Source: SFTH01 sp963643985
Lineage (GTDB): Bacteria > Bacillota > Clostridia > Christensenellales > Aristaeellaceae
Length of the DNA stretch: 9,701 nucleotides
NCBI GenBank assembly: GCA_963643985.1
Contig: CAVINP010000074.1
Location: 1 to 9,701, forward strand
Reading direction: 5' to 3'
The notes under the pieces are model-generated. The model was not told the origin of the DNA. It ran no database searches and saw only the letters and a program-made list of their open reading frames with translations. A program made the position numbers and the translations under genes. Within the stretch, counting starts at the first letter, position 1. Each line of letters opens with the position of its first letter. Positions 7,399 to 9,701 of the stretch are shown here, one piece after another.

Positions 7399-7481
7399 GC
7401 GGTTGTGGCGGAATAGGCATACGCGCACGTTTGAGGGGCGTGTCCGAGAGGGTACGGGTTCAAGTCCCGTCAACCGCACCA
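7399..7481 (+). tRNA. tRNA-Leu (anticodon GAG)
   Basis: An 83-base class II tRNA. Acceptor GCGGTTG (7399-7405) pairs with CAACCGC (7471-7477); discriminator A and an encoded CCA follow. The D stem is GCG/CGC. The anticodon stem CACGT/GCGTG (one G-U pair) frames the loop TTGAGGG with anticodon GAG at 7433-7435, reading CUC and CUU. A long variable arm of 11 bases and the T arm ACGGG-TTCAAGT-CCCGT complete the cloverleaf. The long variable arm and discriminator A agree with leucine identity. It stands alone with its own promoter and terminator. Confidence 0.96.
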
Positions 7482-7484
7482 GAC

Positions 7485-7537
7485 AATAATCCGAGCCGAA
7501 TCTTTGCGGAGAAAATCGGTTCGGATTATTTGTTTTT
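7485..7537 (+). terminator. Rho-independent terminator of tRNA-Leu
   Basis: A 15-bp stem with one G-U pair (7485-7499 with 7516-7530) and a 16-base loop is followed by TGTTTTT. It starts four bases after the CCA end of the tRNA. Confidence 0.93.
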
Positions 7538-7631
7538 GACCGGAAGTTTGAGGGCAGACATTACCGAAACGTCCGGAAGACAAAATAAAGCATGCACGAG
7601 TGCCGTTGCGGTGTATGTGAAGCCCGGGAAC

Positions 7632-7658
7632 TGTGTAAATTGTATGACAATACGCACA
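7632..7658. promoter_or_regulatory. Imperfect dyad upstream of the oadB promoter (possible operator)
   Basis: TGTG and ATTGT on the left mirror ACAAT and CACA on the right around T7645; nine of the thirteen half-site positions are complementary. It ends seven bases before the -35 hexamer, where an activator would bind. The rest of the stretch from 7538 to 7631 holds nothing I can identify. A specific regulator cannot be named. Confidence 0.35.
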
Positions 7659-7664
7659 ATTCAC

Positions 7665-7693
7665 TTGCATTTTGACGGTCCATCCCGTATAAT
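7665..7693 (+). promoter_or_regulatory. Promoter of the riboswitch-oadB transcript
   Basis: A perfect TATAAT (7688-7693) lies 17 bases after a weak -35, TTGCAT (7665-7670). The predicted start is at about G7700, exactly the first base of the closing stem of the structured leader, which supports both assignments. The poor -35 suggests an activator may be needed. Confidence 0.7.
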
Positions 7694-7699
7694 ACAGAC

Positions 7700-7801
7700 G
7701 TAAGAGGGAGTAGCTAGCAGATTTTCAAATCTGTTTTGCGGGCGTCAGGACGGCAGCATGAATTATCTGCCCGCCTGTGAATTAAAAAGCGAGACTTTTG
7801 C
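7700..7801 (+). promoter_or_regulatory. yybP-ykoY-like (Mn2+ / alkaline-pH) riboswitch aptamer
   Basis: The leader has the two hallmark ends of the yybP-ykoY family. GGGAGTAG (7706-7713) directly follows the 5' strand of the closing stem, and AGCGAGACTTTT (7788-7799), close to the family's AGCAAGACC plus T-rich end, includes its 3' strand. P1 pairs 7700-7706 with 7795-7801 (two G-U pairs). Next come a hairpin CAGATT-TTCA-AATCTG (7718-7733) and a stem GCGGGC/GCCCGC (7738-7743/7769-7774) enclosing a GTCA-containing region. Known members bind Mn2+ and usually control Mn exporters or TerC-type proteins; in E. coli one responds to alkaline pH. The interior does not match the family exactly by eye, so a diverged or related class is possible. 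Confidence 0.65.
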
Positions 7802-7830
7802 CGTGTTTTTCGGCAGGAGTCTCGTTTTTT
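7790..7830 (+). terminator. Riboswitch-controlled intrinsic terminator
   Basis: CGAGACT (7790-7796) pairs with AGTCTCG (7818-7824), continuing through two possible G-U pairs into TGCCG/CGGCA (7799-7803/7811-7815), with a seven-base loop, then six T residues (7825-7830). Its 5' arm contains the whole 3' strand of aptamer stem P1 (7795-7801), so the two structures exclude each other. Ligand-stabilised P1 would block termination, making this an ON switch, as reported for transcriptional yybP-ykoY members. It sits 43 bases before the oadB start. Confidence 0.88.
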
Positions 7831-7872
7831 GCTCTCCCGATGCGGAATCAAAATCATTTCGGAGGGATGGAA

Positions 7873-9000
7873 ATGGCTGAACTGTTTTCCAACGTTTTGA
7901 ACGTCACCTGGCAGCAGGCCGTGATGTGGCTGATCGGTGCGGTACTGATCTGGCTGGCGATCAAAAAGGACATGGAACCTACGTTGCTGCTGCCGCTGGG
8001 CTTCGGCACGATACTGGTCAACCTGCCGCTTTCGGGCGCGGTCAATCAGCTCTACGCGACGGGTCTGGAGGAAGGCGCTGTGGATGTGCTCTTCAACGCC
8101 GGCATCGCCAATGAACTCTTCCCGCTGCTGCTCTTCATCGGCATCGGTGCGATGATCGACTTTACGCCGCTGCTCTCCAACCCCAAACTGATGATTTTCG
8201 GCGCAGCCTCGCAATTCGGCATATTCTTCACGATCAGCCTTGCGGCACTGCTGGGCTTTGACATCAAGGATGCGGCCTCCATCGGCATCATCGGCGCGGC
8301 GGACGGCCCCACCTCTATCTTCGTGGCACAATACTTCAATTCCAATTACCTGGGTGCGATCATGGTCGCCGCGTATTCCTACATGGCGCTCGTACCGCTG
8401 GTGCAACCGCCCGTGATCCGGGCGCTCACCACGAAAAAGGAACGCCTGATTCGCATGCCCTATGCGCAAAAGAACGTCTCCAAGCGCACGCGCATACTCT
8501 TCCCGATCGTTCTGACGATGGTCGCCGGTCTGGTCTCCCCGCGCAGCGTGGCGCTGATCGGCTTTCTGATGTTCGGTAACCTGATTCGCGAGTGCGGCGT
8601 GCTGGATATGCTCTCCGAAACCGCGCAAAAGGTGCTCTCCAATCTGGTCACGCTGCTGCTGGGGCTGACCATCGCCACCAAGATGCAGGCGGAGCAATTT
8701 CTGACCCCGCAAACGCTGATGATACTGGCACTGGGCCTGGTCGCCTTCGTATTCGACACGGCCGGCGGCGTGCTGGTGGCCAAGTTCATCAATCTCTTTT
8801 TGCCCAAGGGCAGGAAGCTCAATCCGATGATCGGCGCTGCCGGCATCTCCGCTTTCCCGATGTCGGCACGCGTGATTCATAAGATGGGCCTCAAGGAGGA
8901 CAGTCAGAACTTCCTGCTGATGCACGCCATCGGTGTCAACGTGTCCGGCCAGATCGCCTCCGTCATTGCGGGCGGCCTGATATTGAATATGCTCGGTTAA
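7873..9000 (+). CDS. oadB: Na+-translocating decarboxylase beta subunit (OadB/GcdB/MmdB family)
   Basis: The integral membrane subunit that couples decarboxylation of carboxybiotin to export of Na+. The protein is 375 residues, typical of the shorter clostridial beta subunits, with about nine to eleven hydrophobic segments. IGIIGAADGPTSIFVA (137-152) carries the conserved Asp144, which appears to match the essential aspartate in the GADGPT motif of known pumps. AAYSYMALVPLVQPP followed by TTKKER (167-191) and HAIGVNVSGQIAS (351-363) are further family signatures. The frame is open upstream into the terminator; of two close ATGs, 7867 abuts the GGAGGG and the ATG at 7873 has 7 bases of spacing, so the latter is chosen. 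No alpha (carboxyltransferase) or biotin carrier gene adjoins, so whether the substrate is oxaloacetate, glutaconyl-CoA or methylmalonyl-CoA is open. Confidence 0.92.
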   Translation: MAELFSNVLNVTWQQAVMWLIGAVLIWLAIKKDMEPTLLLPLGFGTILVNLPLSGAVNQLYATGLEEGAVDVLFNAGIANELFPLLLFIGIGAMIDFTPLLSNPKLMIFGAASQFGIFFTISLAALLGFDIKDAASIGIIGAADGPTSIFVAQYFNSNYLGAIMVAAYSYMALVPLVQPPVIRALTTKKERLIRMPYAQKNVSKRTRILFPIVLTMVAGLVSPRSVALIGFLMFGNLIRECGVLDMLSETAQKVLSNLVTLLLGLTIATKMQAEQFLTPQTLMILALGLVAFVFDTAGGVLVAKFINLFLPKGRKLNPMIGAAGISAFPMSARVIHKMGLKEDSQNFLLMHAIGVNVSGQIASVIAGGLILNMLG

Positions 9001-9012
9001 AGGAGGATGCAC

Positions 9013-9147
9013 ATGAAAATCAATGTCAACGCCATGCTGGAAACCCTGCAGTATATGGGACGCGGTATGCTCGGCATATTCATCGTCACCGCCGTCATCA
9101 TCGCGCTGATGTACCTGCTCAACCACTTCTTCAGCAAGGGTGAATAA
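9013..9147 (+). CDS. Small single-helix membrane protein, gamma-subunit-like (OadG-related?)
   Basis: A 44-residue protein encoded 12 bases after the beta subunit stop, with AGGAGG (9001-9006) six bases before its ATG. Residues 1-17 are mildly amphipathic, residues 18-38 (GRGMLGIFIVTAVIIALMYLL after Met15 region) form one membrane helix, and the tail NHFFSKGE is short and polar. Position and topology match the gamma subunit of Na+-translocating decarboxylases, which has one helix and stabilises the complex. It is much shorter than usual OadG proteins (about 80 residues or more) and lacks their Pro-rich, metal-binding C-terminal tail. The assignment rests on context and topology, not on a motif. 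It is cotranscribed with the beta subunit and followed by a terminator. Confidence 0.8.
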   Translation: MKINVNAMLETLQYMGRGMLGIFIVTAVIIALMYLLNHFFSKGE

Positions 9148-9168
9148 AAGATTCAGAAACAAAGAAGA

Positions 9169-9206
9169 AGGGACTGTTCCACGAGTCGCGGCAGTCCCTC
9201 TTTTTT
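9169..9206 (+). terminator. Rho-independent terminator of the decarboxylase operon
   Basis: AGGGACTG (9169-9176) pairs with CAGTCCCT (9192-9199), followed by C and six T residues (9201-9206). It begins 21 bases after the small membrane protein gene and prevents read-through into the opposing tRNA unit. Confidence 0.9.
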
Positions 9207-9228
9207 GCCGTTCTGTTCTGTTTTCGAT

Positions 9229-9272
9229 AAAAAAGAACACCCGCTCGACCGTTTCCGGTGCAGCAGGTGTTC
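9229..9272 (-). terminator. Rho-independent terminator of the tRNA-Gln/tRNA-Glu unit
   Basis: On the minus strand an 11-bp stem with one G-U pair (9272-9262 with 9245-9235) is followed by six T residues (9234-9229). It starts five bases after the CCA end of tRNA-Glu. Confidence 0.92.
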
Positions 9273-9277
9273 CTGTG

Positions 9278-9352
9278 TGGTACCCCCATGGGGACTCGAA
9301 CCCCAGTTTTCGCCGTGAGAGGGCGACGTCTTAACCGCTTGACCATGGAGGC
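9278..9352 (-). tRNA. tRNA-Glu (anticodon CTC)
   Basis: A 75-base tRNA on the minus strand. Acceptor GCCTCCA pairs with TGGGGGT (two G-U pairs), then discriminator A and an encoded CCA. A three-bp D stem GTC/GAC, anticodon stem TCGCC/GGCGA with loop CTCTCAC (anticodon CTC, 9319-9317), a four-base variable region and T arm TGGGG-TTCGAGT-CCCCA complete the cloverleaf. It reads GAG codons. It is the second member of a two-tRNA transcript, seven bases after tRNA-Gln. Confidence 0.95.
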
Positions 9353-9359
9353 TTATAAA

Positions 9360-9433
9360 TGGCTGCCGAACTAGGATTCGAACCTAGACAACATGAGTCA
9401 GAGTCATGGGTGCTACCATTACACAATTCGGCA
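9360..9433 (-). tRNA. tRNA-Gln (anticodon CTG)
   Basis: A 74-base tRNA on the minus strand. Acceptor TGCCGAA pairs with TTCGGCA, then discriminator G and an encoded CCA; a first base T with G73 is typical of glutamine tRNAs. Anticodon stem CATGA/TCATG encloses CTCTGAC with anticodon CTG (9401-9399), reading CAG. The T arm is CTAGG-TTCGAAT-CCTAG. It is the first gene of the two-tRNA unit. Confidence 0.96.
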
Positions 9434-9471
9434 ACGTCAACCGGGCACGACGTACCCGACCAACGAATGAT

Positions 9472-9500
9472 ATTATATCGCCTCCCGCGCCGTTTGTCAA
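9472..9500 (-). promoter_or_regulatory. Consensus sigma-70-type promoter of the tRNA-Gln/Glu unit
   Basis: On the minus strand TTGACA (9500-9495), a 17-base spacer and TATAAT (9477-9472) match the consensus at every hexamer base. The predicted start near 9465 leaves about 31 bases of leader before the mature tRNA-Gln end, to be removed by RNase P. Confidence 0.92.
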
Positions 9501-9569
9501 TAGCTTTTTGCCAATTTATATTTTCTTTACTTTTGAAGCGGAGTCCACCTGTCGATGTCCTTCGCTTAG

Positions 9570-9623
9570 GGATACACTGATTAAATGAGGTGGTAAGCTG
9601 AGCAGTGAATTTCATAACAGCAG
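9570..9623 (+). repeat. Short dispersed repeat, copy 2
   Basis: The partner of the copy at 3416-3469, same orientation, 49 of 54 bases identical by eye. Immediately upstream a small hairpin can form (9536-9543 with 9560-9567, one G-U pair); the flanks of the two copies are otherwise unrelated. Downstream the sequence to the window edge has no recognisable gene, so a larger element continuing beyond the window cannot be excluded. Confidence 0.8.
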
Positions 9624-9629
9624 TCGCGC

Positions 9630-9655
9630 CACTGCGATGTATCGCGGGCGCAGTG
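9630..9655. repeat. Inverted repeat near the right edge
   Basis: CACTGCG (9630-9636) and CGCAGTG (9649-9655) are perfect complements separated by 12 bases. There is no T-run after it, so it is not a terminator. It lies just after the second dispersed repeat and may be part of the same larger structure; its function is unknown. Confidence 0.45.
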
Positions 9656-9701
9656 CGGCGGGTGCGTACGAAGTAGGTGGGCGAAAGGCACGCTCAGATT
9701 C

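Noticed and set aside
7377..7703. 108-codon open frame covering tRNA-Leu
   Set aside because: It overlaps the tRNA, its terminator and the next promoter; no ribosome binding site.
7798..7872. 25-codon N-terminal extension of the decarboxylase beta subunit
   Set aside because: It begins inside the intrinsic terminator hairpin and includes the ribosome binding site; the ATG at 7873 is correctly spaced.
7714..9240. Long open frame of 508 codons antisense to the decarboxylase beta subunit
   Set aside because: Its product is rich in His, Gln, Arg and Asp, as expected from the complement of a GC-rich membrane-protein gene, and it crosses two terminators and the riboswitch.
1..9701. CRISPR array, prophage, toxin-antitoxin or other defence system
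   Set aside because: No regularly spaced repeats, integrase, phage structural gene or toxin-antitoxin-like pair was seen; the genes are metabolic, transport and folding functions plus tRNAs.

Overview
The window looks like chromosomal DNA of a GC-rich member of the Clostridia (Bacillota). This rests on the compact pyrD-pyrF-pyrE-pyrB-pyrI order with a zinc-binding regulatory ATCase subunit, GGAGG-type ribosome binding sites, Rho-independent terminators throughout, a lipoprotein parvulin and a Na+-decarboxylase beta subunit. Genus cannot be told from the sequence alone; an intestinal high-GC clostridium (Oscillospirales/Christensenellales-like) is a guess.

Layout. (1) 1-3370, + strand: the 3' end of a pyrimidine biosynthesis operon, pyrD (5' end missing), pyrF, pyrE, pyrB, pyrI. 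The genes overlap by 1-4 bases or sit 15 bases apart, and a strong terminator follows. Together they cover carbamoyl-aspartate formation, dihydroorotate oxidation, orotate phosphoribosylation and OMP decarboxylation; pyrC, carAB and pyrK are not in view. (2) 3371-3482: a convergent gap holding the first copy of a short dispersed repeat. (3) 3483-5712, - strand: a MATE efflux pump and a MerR-family regulator with a GyrI-like ligand domain, translationally coupled. Their promoter carries a dyad in a long -35/-10 spacer, the hallmark of MerR-type control. (4) 5737-7234, - strand: a lipoprotein of the PpiC/PrsA foldase type with an unusually long, predicted coiled-coil insertion in the isomerase domain, with its own promoter and terminator. 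(5) 7357-7537, + strand: a stand-alone tRNA-Leu(GAG) gene with a consensus promoter and a terminator. (6) 7632-9206, + strand: a promoter, a structured leader resembling the yybP-ykoY (manganese/alkaline-pH) riboswitch with an overlapping terminator, then a Na+-translocating decarboxylase beta subunit and a 44-residue one-helix membrane protein in the gamma-subunit position. (7) 9229-9500, - strand: a tRNA-Gln(CTG)/tRNA-Glu(CTC) unit with a consensus promoter and a terminator. (8) 9501-9701: no gene seen; the second copy of the dispersed repeat and an inverted repeat at the edge.

The most interesting part is the riboswitch-like leader in front of a beta/gamma-like decarboxylase membrane pair that has no carboxyltransferase or biotin subunit beside it. 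Next come the MerR-type operator of the MATE operon and the two-copy repeat.
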